64,000 bases of DNA. It comes from Galaxea fascicularis (lineage: Eukaryota; Cnidaria; Anthozoa; Scleractinia; Euphylliidae). Made by a program: the position numbers and the translations under genes. This document shows positions 1-13,000 of this stretch, one piece after another (position 1 is the stretch's first letter; each line of letters opens with the position of its first letter). Under the pieces are notes generated by a model. The model was not told where the DNA came from. It saw nothing but the letters and a program-made list of their open reading frames with translations, and made no database searches. The stretch lies in the NCBI GenBank assembly GCA_948470475.1, contig OX419338.1, forward strand, positions 32,331,882 through 32,395,881, given 5' to 3'.

Positions 1-851
1 TACACGGAACTACTCCGCAAGCGTGCGCAAGGCATCTCGCTACCGAAAAAGTACGGGAGGCGCCAACAACAGTTTTCGCAAGCATGAACTCAAGAAATGT
101 TCAAGACCCCTTTCGTACAGAAAAACATTCCCTAATTCGATTTTTTAGTAAACCGGAAAAATTGCTTCAATGTAGAGAGCCAACAAAAAGCTAGATTTTC
201 CTGAAGTCAATTTTCTCCGCTAATGTTCTGCGCAACTACGCAATCGACTGGCAGCTATATTTAAATTTAACCTCACTCCTGCAACATAATTACACCAAAC
301 AAAAGTGCAAGCTTCTTCGTAAGCCAGCAAGAGGTGTGCCACACTACACGGGAACCAAGTAAGCAGCCCGACACCGGACATGCGAAGCTAACTTTCAGGG
401 GCACTCAGTGGAAAGACCGAACGAAAAGCCAGTAAAATTGGACGTCAAAAACAAGAAAGCTCAAACAGTAGCTGGAATATAACTGAGCACTGTGAGGCAC
501 AGCCTGCAGCCCAGGCGCTTTTTTTTATATACAAATTCATTTATCATTATTTTTTTTAATTTTATTTTATGTAAAGGCCCCCATTTTGGGACGACCCAGC
601 TCCCTAAGCATCATTTCGTGGCTCGCCCAAACCTTCTGTCAGTTTCATCATCCAAGATGGCGGCATAGTATAAATCGACGGTTATTCATCGCTAGCTCAC
701 TCAAATACGCCTGTTCTACAGGCTACACAAGGCATAGTCATTTTTACTTTGAGTTGTAAGATAAAATTCTACCACTGCAGACGACTTCTTCTAATCACAC
801 AGGAGACTGACTTTTAGCATACGAAACTGACATTTGACACAGGTAACTTAC
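1..851. other. Dystrobrevin downstream intron, no gene seen
   Basis: On the minus strand this is intron downstream of exon 16. I saw no convincing exon. It has A/T-rich runs near 520-570 and nothing else I can name. Confidence 0.5.
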
Positions 852-1059
852 TTTGAGCAGGTTCATCAGCCCTTCCAGCTGCACCATCAGTTCGCGTCGA
901 CTCTCTTGAAGCGCAGACATGCGCAATTCAAGTTCATCCTTTCGTTGCCGTAGCAACTTCAGCTCGGCCAAAAGCTGAGGGTTTTGGGCGATCTGAGCCG
1001 CTGACCGTGAGGCCTCTTCATGCTCGTCTCGCAGGCGCCGAATTTCCTTGAGAAGAAGT
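852..1059 (-). CDS. DTNA: Dystrobrevin exon 16 (C-terminal coiled coil)
   Basis: This 208-nt exon encodes [19 protein letters not shown], then [19 protein letters not shown] and [18 protein letters not shown], the signature dystrobrevin coiled coil that pairs with dystrophin. It starts after ATGGACAG and ends at GTAAGT. Vertebrates have an extra helix segment between this part and exon 15, so a short in-phase exon may be unplaced. Confidence 0.93.
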
Positions 1060-4000
1060 CTGTCCATAGAGAAATGGTTTAAAGAGTCAGAATTTCGAAC
1101 TTCTAGTTTTCGACTAGAGCTGACGTTTTTATTCGTTAATGGTTGTTAAAAAAATTTCGAACAGCGTTTCCTTCAGTTGACACCCATTTGTGTAGTCAAG
1201 TCTTCGTTCTCTTTGGCCATCGGTCGCAAAAAAACGCGCGACTCTCACAGACCCTTTTCTTCTTTTTCGTCTTTCGGACTTTCCGTTGAGGAAATATTAA
1301 AGAAAACTTCAGAATGGTTCAGTTTTACGTCGAAAATGGAAATTGTAAGTCCCCAACGGAAATCGAACCCCCGACATTCCAGATCACCCCTTGAAAAGCT
1401 CTACTACTGAGCTATGAGAGATCAATAGTAAGTGATAGGCACCTCCAGATAGTGGTCAGCTAAGTTTTAGGAACCTTTGGTATTTTTTTAAGTTAACACA
1501 TTTTCAGCAACCTTATTTCAAGCAAGATGAGGATTTTTTAAACTTTTTTATCATTTATTTTTTTTACTTACTTGTTTGTTTTTTGCTTTTGTTTGTATTC
1601 AGGGAAAACACTAGATTGAGAGCAGGCGCGTTAAATTACAAAGGGCTTTGTAAGAAACTGAAGAAAACTTCCATTTGCTTGTTTGTTTTTTCGTTTTTAA
1701 TCCTGTTTGTATTTAGCTCCTATATACGGCCGTATACACGGTGAAGTTTGAAACAAAAAAATAAAAAAAAAAGGATGATTCAAGATGTGAATTTGGCATT
1801 GACGTAACAAAGCAGATATCCGATTTAACTATGAGCAACCTTTTCGCTTTTTTTTATGGCATGTTTGAGCAATTCTTCCGCAAGCACAATCCTGATGAAC
1901 CTGGTTAGCGAAGTCGTTCCCATAGCTCAGTGTCAAGCAAAATCCATTCAAAGCTGTTGTTCCATTTCAGTTGGTCAATCTTGAAGCTCGTGGGCTCGAT
2001 TACAGCTTGGGTAAAAACAATTGTGGAAAGAAGAAGGCAAAGAAAAGAAGAGTCATGCACCTGTCAAAAATAATCCTGCACAAGTAATGGACGAAAAAAA
2101 TAATAAAGAAAACTGAACGACAACGGCAACGACAACGCCACAAAATGATGGAGTTAATGGCGAAAACCAATTGTGCTGCACGTGCGGTATTCATTTAGTA
2201 CATTTCTTTGACGTACTCTGCAAAAAAACTTCGTGATTCACCAAATTTAAGGTTTTAACGACAACGTGTGCACGCAGCAGTGAATCTTTCATTCTTTATC
2301 TTTTCCTCAAGGCAGTTCGTTCCAATCCAGTTGTAGGATACTTCGTCCAAATTGCACAACTTGAACGAGATGGAATAATCGCAAAAGACTTTAGATACCG
2401 CAAAGTTATACTTAGAAGCGACGTTTTCGGTGCCGTAGCCGTAGCCGTAGCCGTTGCCTAAACTCTCTAATTTTCCTTATGGCCCTCATTTCCATCTCGC
2501 CGCCAAAGGAAAGGAAACTTTACCTGTTCTTGTTCTGCAGTGTCTGCATAAGTTCCCTCTGCTCTCTGTTGGCATCAATACTCATCTGGCTCGACGCCTT
2601 GGTCACCTTGCTAGGAGGTTTCTGACGCTAAAAGACAACAGTGATCAGCGTCTACTTTCTCCTTACAACATAATAAATATTCGAGGTACAGTAAAACAGA
2701 ATATTAATCAAGGAATGATCTTAAACAGCTTCATGATCGGTCGCTGGTAGTTCATCGTTGGACGAGGACCAACGCAATGAGAACGCTATGAAAAGGTTTC
2801 GGGAAAAGTTTCCACAACTATGCTCTCTAGTTTAGACAGGCCTCTTACAGTTGTATAGTTTCGTAATAAAATGCTATAATGTTTCCAATAAATTTCGTTA
2901 CAAACAACATTTACCAAGCTACTTGTTTTTCAAGAACGAAATGTTCATAAGTTTACCTCTAAAATAAGACGTTCTTTAATATCAATATTAATATTAAATT
3001 ATCGTGCAGTCTACAAACAAATACAACGGACTTACCGAATTTGCAGCGAGCCTTCCAATGGCGAGCGAAAACAAAGCAAACAAGAAAAAAAAAAAGAGAT
3101 AAAGGAATGTTAGATAACACAATAAGGACAGTGGACAGAAGGAAATGCATAACCAACAGCGGTTAAAAAAAAAACTAAAGTCAATCTTTGCTCCTTAGTA
3201 TTCAGCTAAAAAGATAACAACCACTCAAGAAGTGAAGCTTTTTATTTTCTGACTTTTCCGGAGCGCGAAAAATGGATAGTCACGGTGTTAGGAAAATCGT
3301 TTGAGGCTAGCGCCACACTAACAAAATTCGTCTTCCTTCTTGATTTTATTTTTGTGGGTGACGATTATTGGAACGCTTTATCCCCACGTCAAAACAAAGC
3401 GACCTGGTGACAGAATTAATCGAAAAACGGCTTAATGAACAGACCGCCGATCATTAACATGATGGTTCAAAACAATATTATTCCACTTTCTGTCGCAACG
3501 GCCATAAGGGACTTCGATTGAGATGGGCGCTTGGATCAAAGTAAACATAGCCATGAAACATCGTTGAAAAAAGAAAGAAAAGAAGTCAAAAAGTAAAGGG
3601 AACGAAATTGGGACACGAGTATAAAATTTGAAAATAAGCTTCCACAACGTACGGATCGGAACATCTGGAAATTAAGGCTCGCCACTTCTCATTTGAATTA
3701 GGTCATACTTCAGAATATTATACACAGATTCCAGGGCAATGAGATCTTTGCACAGCGAAAGAAACATCACCGGAGTCAAGTAAGTTCGCTCGTTTTTGCA
3801 AGAATGGTCGCACCGGAATTTCATTCCGTCATAAGCTCAAAAATTGGAATTTCCTTGATCTCGGCTTTAACTGAAGCAGCAAAACCGAAAAGTGCTAAAC
3901 TATAATTTTCTCGAAATTTCATTTGAATTATCCGACATAAAAAATAGGATTTTTTCGATCCGACTCCGACGGTACAAAATATGCTAAAAACAAAAAACAA

Positions 4001-7000
4001 AATAAACCCCCAAATAACCCTGGAAGTCATGTCGCTTTTAAGAACAGAACCACGTAATTATTTCCATTAAGCCTGTAACACTCTTAAATAAAAACTATCT
4101 TAAGACATAGCTAATTTCTTATCTAATGAACAGATAAACTGTTGCATTGTGAGGCAAACCGTCTCGTTGACTGACAAGGTGATAACAAATGATTTCACGG
4201 CAAGAAAAGCTTTACAATACCGCTGAATTCATATCTGATCCGGGGAATGAAATAAAATTTTGTATCATAAAAACAGCCGGACCCCATGCAGTTTTTTTTT
4301 GAGAAATACAAGTTTCGATATGCAAAGAATTTAGAAGAGGTTTTTGTTTTCTTAGGAAGTAGAATAATGGACATCAAAAAATATTTCTCACTACATTACA
4401 CTCCCATAACAAATCGAGGATTTCGATTATCACCAAAGAAAGTCAAAAAGAATATTGTTTTAATAGAAACCAAATAACATAAGATTATTCTTTGCATCGC
4501 CGCAGATATTTCTCAGATTTATGATTAACGCTTTAATTCTCATGATAACGTTCTTACAATCTTTAGCAGCAAGGGATTGAAAAATTAAAAATTGTCTGGC
4601 GGGCGAGGCCACTGTGACCTCGACTACACACACACCAAACAAGAGAGGAGAGTTGGCAGTTGAAAAAATTGTGTTGGCGTGTCGTGTTCTAGCAATACCT
4701 GGGGTAAGAGAATTAGAAACTTCTGGCAGTCTACGAGAAGCAATTTTTAATCGGGACCGAAAAGTTAAATAGAAATCTAAATCTGAGCTGATAGATGACG
4801 AACACAACGCATTTATCTTAAACTTGGATTTCTAGCGATATACGATTCACAGAATTTCAGCTCAATAATCGAAATCTCAAAGCAGCGACGAAGACAAAAA
4901 ATAATTGCAAAGGCGCTGTCATAAAGATAGAAATATGTACCTGCCGTTCAACAATGAACTGTTACCTCTCCAGAAGAAATTCACTTCATGAAATTCTTAA
5001 GGAATAAAAACGCCGCCTTCGAAAACTTGTGGTGTAACCGAAGTTGACTAACTGACATTTCGGCGGCGTATGCAGATATAAAACCCAAACGAAACCACCA
5101 CACGTTAAGCATAAAAAAGATCGGTTTCAACTAGCCCACTTCGTTAGCGTATAACCCAGTCATGAAATACGGATTTTATTAACTTACCTGGCCGCATATC
5201 TTGAGATCAATTTGTGCTCGTCGTCTATTCTGGAATCAGACAACAAGAATGAGTTTTCGCGACGCTGAATAGAGCTACCGTTGGGCATGGTGATAAATAT
5301 CGATGTCGCGCACGAGGAGCAAATATCGCAAAGGTCACTACGCGAAAGGCTGGTCTTCAAAGTGCCTCTGACTTATTCAAGAGCAGATTATGTTTCCGTG
5401 TATTTAGCAACGCTCGCGCCCAGGTGCTAATAAAACAAATCTACATATTCAAAATAAGCTTTTCTTTAAAAAGAAATAAATTTATTCAATTAATTCAATT
5501 TATGTCAAACGACTACGGGCATTTAACACGGTGGGTAGTTACTAATAAGCCTCGGACTTTTCTTTTTTTGAGGCGTATGAAAGTTATTAACAACAAGCGT
5601 AGTCCGCGTCTCATCTGTACAATTTTGATTTAATTTACGACTTCTCTTTTTGTCTAAGTGACGCCATCGTCTCGATGTTCAAATTTGTGATAAGAGGAGG
5701 ATATTTTCTTTTATTGCTTCCGCCGTTTTCAATTTCCACACCAAGGAAATTAACTGCAGCTTTCAAGCTAAAAGAGAAAGGATAAAAATGCGATATGACT
5801 TCGCTCCAATATTGGCTGAATGTTCCCTTCGCCTGGGAATTTCATTCATTCAGAAAAGACTTCACTCGGAAAAAAAAAAGAATCCATTTGCCGTTTTTTT
5901 TTTTCAAATAAATTATTATTTTGTTATTTTTCATACTAGTTTCTAATGTGCAGTTTTATTAATTACAGAAAAAGCAATTTTTTCAAAGAATTTAAAATAT
6001 ACATCAAGCCGACAGGTGCATTTGTTTCGCACAGATTCTACAAAAGCTGTGATTGCCTTCTCGCATTGGGTTTGAGATCCATCAATCAATCAGACCAAAA
6101 CTCTTCGTTTGAATTTTCGAAAACCTGTCCACTGAAGGGAATTTTTCTTGGAACTGTTCTGAGCCATATTGGACCAAAAACTGACAAGACCATCTTTTAG
6201 CAACACGGTGTTTTAGGTGCGACTTTGTTAACTACAAGGAAATATATTATTTATAGCGATTGGATTGTGATTTCGAAATCTTTCAGCGATTGTGGCTAAA
6301 AGTTGGAGTAAGCACGTTACAATGAAACAGTTTTGCCTCCCTGTTTTAAAGCAGGGATGGGAAGTACAAGGGAGGGGAGAGTAGGGAGCTGGAAACAGCT
6401 TATTTGTTTCTTCCAAAACAGTTTTATGCGGAGACTACTCCGCGCTATTTGCCTTCTTGATTTTTTTTTGTTTTCGGGAAAACCACCAAGTGGTTTATAA
6501 AACCTTTTGCTTTCCTTTTTCAGCATATCGTAAAATAAAACTATAATTATTATAATTAAAGAGTGTGAATATATAAAAACCAAATATATTCAAAGTCTCA
6601 TAACAAACTTATCAGCATTTAACTTAAGGAACTCGTCTTCCACTTCTATGTTTTACGTTGGACTGCAAACACATAATCCCCTCCATATTCTCCATATATT
6701 CAACAGTTATTCTACGAGCGCCTGTTGGATATCAGACGGTACAAACAGCGAACGAGGCGTCATTTTGGGCTATAATCATGGTATACCCGAAAAGCTCGAG
6801 TGGAAAAACTTAAATAAAAAACAATGAACACACGTTGCTAGATTTTGTTGATTTCTTTGTGCAAGAACGACCACAAAAACGCCGGGCAACCATTTGTCGG
6901 GCATGGCATAATCCCATAGCCGCTGCGTTCAAATGCTCAAATTTCTTTTGCCCTTTATTTTAATGGCAAAAGAATTCAAGTTCAGTTTTCAAGAAATAGT

Positions 7001-10000
7001 GCTCGTTTTAAACTTGTTTCATTTGTTTTCCGTAACGCACAAAGTGGCCAAAAAATGTAAAACGGACGCACAACAGAAGAATGATCCTCTAGGACGCAGA
7101 TATCTCAGTCTTGCAGTTTAATGTAAATTATTCCAGAACTGGAGCACAACTTCGTAATAAAACACTCGGTAATTCTCTGACAATTTATCCTCTGGAACCC
7201 CTAGTTTTATGTAAAGAGAGTCCTTAGGACTTTTAAGGAGAAATTTTGAGGGAAAACCCTACATCAAACAACAGCATCCAGCATTCCTGGTTCAACTTGC
7301 ACACCTTGTTTGATGAGTTTTTGCTGCAAGTTGTTGCCATTCGTTGGATGCTGTTGTCCCTTTTTACTGTCACCGGCTCCAAACAACACCGAACATATCG
7401 TTCAAACGCAACATGTTGGGCCCAACAATGTTGGATGTTGATGTTCAATAACGTCGGCAGCGTTTGAATGGGTCTCATAAATAGAACTGCGACCTTTGAA
7501 GATCCAGTGAAATAGAGGTGCAGCCCTACTCCACAACAATCTGTCTTTCTTACCTGCCATCCATGTCCTCCGCCAGCTTGTTTGGATTTGATGAGGCGAT
7601 GGATGATCCACCAATAGACTCTGGAGAGGTAGAAGTAGCGGTGTAATCAACATACTGGTTCGGTCCAGACAGGTCCGAGGGTAACGGCGGACTGTGAAAC
7701 AGACAGGAGAAATGCCATTTTTTTGTTCACACTGCTGGGTCCAGAAATACTTCTCATTCCAAAATGGCTTCCATTCTAATATTCTTTTGTTTTTATTCAA
7801 ATTACCCCTTGTTGTTTCGTTCGAAAAAAATCTACCTTGAACGAGGCAACAAAGGCTATTTTAAATAAAAAACAAGAGAATATTGGAATGGGAACCATTT
7901 TAGAAGGTGTATGTTTGGAACGTTTTAACATTCCTGTTACTGGCAGCTGAAACAATTTAGGGAGTTTAAGCAAAGGCTACATCATTTAAATTCTTTCTCG
8001 CAGGTATTGTAAGCAATTCGCGATTATTCCATTCATTAAGGGTGAGCGAACCATCCAAGGACTAACTGAAAGTGGTGGGAATGAAGTTAAAGTTAAGTAA
8101 GTGATTGAAACTTCACCCCCGTGTCCTCAGGTACTCCACAAAATCTTGAATCTCGTCATTTCACATTGTTATTTAGCAGAGGAGTGAAACAAAATGTACC
8201 ACATTTGCTAACGCATGTGCAAAACCAGACACAATGTTGGATTTTGTCGGCCAACAATGTTGCAATCGGAAAATCAAGCAGTTTTCCGAAATTTTAACTA
8301 AAATTGCCGAAAAAACAAAACATTAAATTAGGAATTTAAAGCCACTAGAGTACAAAATACAGCTAAAATGTTGCGACAACTTCGGCACAAAGTACAACTT
8401 ATAACCATAAAAAACAATATTTCATATTACATCATTAACTAGTTTTTTAAATGTGGCCAATAAGCTGAGAGATGGAGCGTAAATAACCTCAAAATTAATA
8501 AGAATTAGAAAGAAGCCGACGTAGATTTATTCAACCACAAGTTCAGGAGTGGTAAAGACCCTGCAGTAATACGGTGTAAAATTCTTGTACTGCGGTTAAA
8601 CGCAGTACATAATTCTGGTCGCTGTACTTTGACAAATGTTAACTACGGTAAGTACGTTTAGAACTAAAGCACGCACAACAAAATATAACCCGAAGAACTG
8701 AACTACATTTCTACCCGCCTTTACAACAAAACCCAGAGTGCGACTGGTCAAACACAACTGAGCTACTCAGCAGTTCTTTCATGTGGTGCTGTTATGACGC
8801 ATTCCAAAGTGGTTCTAATTTTGTACGCTGTCAAGAAAAATCCAGGAGAGGCGACAGGCGAAAGATCGCTACGAAGGACTACTTGAGTGTGATGCTGCTT
8901 AACACAATGTACAAGTCATTCTAATTTTGAGTCTGCCGATGAAATCCTAACGTTCATTGGTTCAAATAAAATCTCCGAGCAGTGTTCTCTTTGATAATTT
9001 TGGTTTCGTCTTCACATATAGATCTTTTACAACATTTGCCAAATCTGTAACATTTTTTAACTACTTCAAGAGTACTGAAAAGTTTACGTTTAGACTGTTT
9101 ACTTACGTGGCACCTTTAACCCGCACCCTCAAAGGGCGTGTGAAAATGTAACACGTTTGCCGTGCGTTTGGTTTCAACGTGATAAAAAGACGTTTCTCCC
9201 CCTCAGAACTGCTACTGCTAGCGCTACTTCTACTACAACCATCGCTCTTCGAAATGCTTCCGCTAGAACTACCCTCACGAGAACTCATATTAGTTTGCCG
9301 CCAGCGTTAAGACCCGCTTTTTCGACGAAACCGTCCAGCGACGAACAACTTTGTTTGCTGTAAGGTCCATTTCGAGCCAGTGGAAAACAAGTGAAACCTA
9401 TCACAATCGGAACAGTCTATGTTTTCATACGCAATAGAATGCAGGCTGGAAGAAATACACCAAGTCGTCGAATGAATTATTTATTCACTGTTATTTCAGA
9501 TCGCAATCAGTTGCAATAAATTATGGACAAGATTTCGCCCAATCGTGAAGTACTGAATTTACTAGAAATAAATTATCTGCAAAAAAATAAGAAAATAACG
9601 AAGCACATCTTTCAAGCGCAAAGCAATATTTGGCCTCGGACAACCGAAATTTGTCGTTATCAACTTATCTGAAATAATTTTATAACGGCCAGAGATAGAA
9701 AATGTCTAAACTGACCTAACCTTGAAAACATACCACTGAAAACCCTACACTCGCGGACTCAGTTAAAACCGTCTTGTATAGTGCATCAAACACTGTACTG
9801 CTCTGGAAATTTCATTTAAGAAAATTCCATCTACAGAGTCAACAGTTAAAAAAATGTCCAAAAGAATGAATCTCCCTTTTAGTGCTGCCCTCCAGATTTC
9901 AATGATCACACTGCAAACATTTACCATGACTTTTTTTAAACAATTCGTATGACAGACGAAATTGCGTCACAGGAAGGAGCTGTTTTGTAGCGTTCATTTC

Positions 10001-13000
10001 AGTGGTAAAACTTTAGGATTTCGTCCACAGGCGAGCTCAAAAGTTTGAACCTTGTGTAAATAACAGAGAGCCTAAAAAGAAATTAGACACAAGTAGCTTT
10101 CATTTGAATGGCCACTACACGATGTCTATCTGCAGAATACAAGAGTTACAACCAACTTGAGACCTCTTCGATAAACAGAACCACACAGAAGTACTTCTTG
10201 GTAGCTTTTTTACTTTGAAAAGTTAATGCACTTTAGTATTTCATCTGCACTCTAAGCAAATTCGAAAATGACGGGAAACACTTCAACAGAAAGCATTTTC
10301 ATTTAGCAGTAATTTTCTCGAGTTAGAAACTCATTATAATGTTGTCTTTCGCAAATTGAAATTACTTTGTCTGGTGTTTTAAGCGCTGTTCTTCGTCTGC
10401 GGTTTGCGCATATCAACATATTTATCGGCCGTCACGTGCCGATATTTATTATCAATACGAACTCACGAACGGCAACTCTGCAGGTCAGTAAGATTACAGT
10501 TTTATAGAAGTTTGGTTTTATTAACTGAGTTGCTAAAGCTAATTGGCCAGCTTATAGATATATAGTAGATATGTAAATGCTCGCATTGAATTCGAGAGGC
10601 TTTGAAAAGCCCTTCAGCAAAACGAATAAGAAGACTTAACAAATACCCCTTCGGCAGAACGAATAAAAACGAAGAGCTAACGAATAGCCCTTCGGTAGAA
10701 CGAATAAGAACGAAGAGCTAACGAATAGCCCTTCGGCAAAACGAATAGGAATAAAAAGCCAACGAAAAACTCTTCGCAGAACGAATCAAAATGAAGAACT
10801 CACCAATCGCCCCTCGGAAGAACGAATAAAAACGAACAGCTCATGAATTGCCCTTCCGTAAAACGAATAAGAACGACGAGCCAACGACTCGCCCAGAATG
10901 CCATCAACTTACACAATATTCGTGACATCTAGTGTTTTGTTAGGCTCAGGTTCTCGTGGAAAATCCGGCAGCGAGGCCCGTTTCTTTCGCCCTCCACCGC
11001 ACAGGAACTTGCTTCGGAAAGAACTGCCTCTCTCACCAGCATTCTGAATACGGTAGAACATTAAGACACATCAGAGGCAGCATTCCTCTCTAAAACGATA
11101 GATTACTAACTACACGCTGACATAGGGGCATGTAATGAGAAAGGAGAAAATGATCAATTTGATTTTTTCTTAAAATAGCCATGTCCTTCCTGGAACCAAG
11201 TGTGTCATTCACGCATACAAGGTGGTTCACGTTTTTGAGTCTACGCATAAAATCCTAAAGTAGCGTTCAGTGAAAGCTACTGAGCAGTGCTTTCCTGAGT
11301 TGAGGTGTATTTACTACGTGGTTCTAGCTTAAATTGCGTCTGCGTATGAAGTCCTAAAGTACCATTCAGATCAAACTTATTGAATAGTACTCCACTGGTG
11401 CTAGGTGTTCTTGCGTTTTCGTCTGTGGACGAGATACATGTACTCCATTGTGGCCATTAAAACAACGTTAATGAGCAGTACTTTCCTCAGACGCACTATA
11501 TTCAGAGCTTTGGCACTTCTTAAGATTAAAGTTACTTTACACTGTGGATAGTTAACAATTATTCACCGCAGTGGAGAGGGCTAATGGCGGATATTTACCG
11601 AGCCGGAAAGCGGCTGAGGAGCGAGGAGCAAATGAGATAATAGACTGAGTTCAAAAATATTAATGATGATTTTGAACTTATTTATTCCTGTCAAAAATTA
11701 CAATTTTCGGGGCCTGAGTTACTCGGAGATGAATAGCACTTACTACCCCAGGTCTCAGCAGTAGCCAATCAGAGTGCATGAAAAATGCCATCCATTGTTT
11801 TAGCATATACCAACTCTAGATAGCTCCTCACACTGTTACAGTAAGGTGTGAAAGGATGAAACCAAATCTCACCCAGGTTGAGTATTCTCGGACATCATGC
11901 TCTCGCTTGTGACCTTGAGAGACCTTGCCTCTCCAAAAACAATCCTGCAAAAAAGACTGATGATTAGTTTTGCAGCTGCATTGGCACCCGGTAACAAAGA
12001 CAAATGGTGGCAAGTAGGGGTAAGACTTCAAGGTTTGTACTGCATTGATCCACAGGACACCCAACGTCACCGTGAGAGTCGGATACAGTGTATGTGGGGT
12101 ACTAAATTTCGCAATATCAACATGGCTGCAAATATAAGGATTTTTTACGGTAATAAATTCGAGAAGATAACTATACGTAAAAAAATTCTCAATAAAAAAG
12201 TCTAACTTATTTTTATGGTGTGTTGCTGGCTTCCTGTGTGGTTATTTTCCAGATCAATCACGATTTAAGCGATTTCGTTGTTCCCAGTCTTTCGCTTAAA
12301 TTGCGATTGATCGAGAAAATAGCCACACAAGAGGCAAGCAACACACCGAGAAAATAATGGTAATGCTAATGCTAATGGTAATGCTAATGGTAATGCTAAT
12401 GCTAATGCTAATGCTAATGCTAATGCTAATGCTAATGCTAATGCTAATGACTTTATTTTAAGAGGGTAGCACGTAACACGTAATACAACTGATGACCCTG
12501 TGGCCCTCTAATGCATTCTCTGATGTCGTTTGTGATCTCCGATCCTCTGTGACGATACATGTATGATGATGATAGCATACACAATCAAAATTTGCCCATG
12601 AAAATAAGAAGCTCACCTGGCATAGTGTGTAATTGTAACAATGCAGACACTTGTACCTTGAACAGCGAAAAAAATTTTTTTTTTTAAACAATCATTAAAG
12701 AGATCTATAGTTTCACTCAAAACCCTCAGAGGTGACCGAATTTCCAACTCTCGACATGTATTGTCAAATTTGTTATAAAATGATTTCCATCCTCGCTGTC
12801 ATTTCACCAATGCCGTCCCCTCCTCCCATAAACGGGAAGGGGCCACAGGTTGGTGCCTTTCTCCTTCTCTGGAGTTGTTTCGTCCAGTTCCTTTCTCCCA
12901 CCCTCCCAGTTCCAAATCTCCCATAATTCTGATATCCTTTTTTTTGTCTCTACGTTGCTCACTCAAGTTCCCATCCTTCCCTACCAGTTCCCTCTCCTCA

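Noticed and set aside
1350..1422. Functional tRNA gene
   Set aside because: The anticodon arm cannot form a standard stem and loop, and the surroundings resemble a SINE.
4460..4807. Minus-strand frame of 115 codons as the missing dystrobrevin exon
   Set aside because: The translation does not resemble the family coiled coil, and the splice phases do not fit.
7233..7478. Pair of overlapping opposite-strand frames
   Set aside because: They lie in a decayed inverted repeat with palindromic CAACA/TGTTG motifs; such mirrored frames are by-products.
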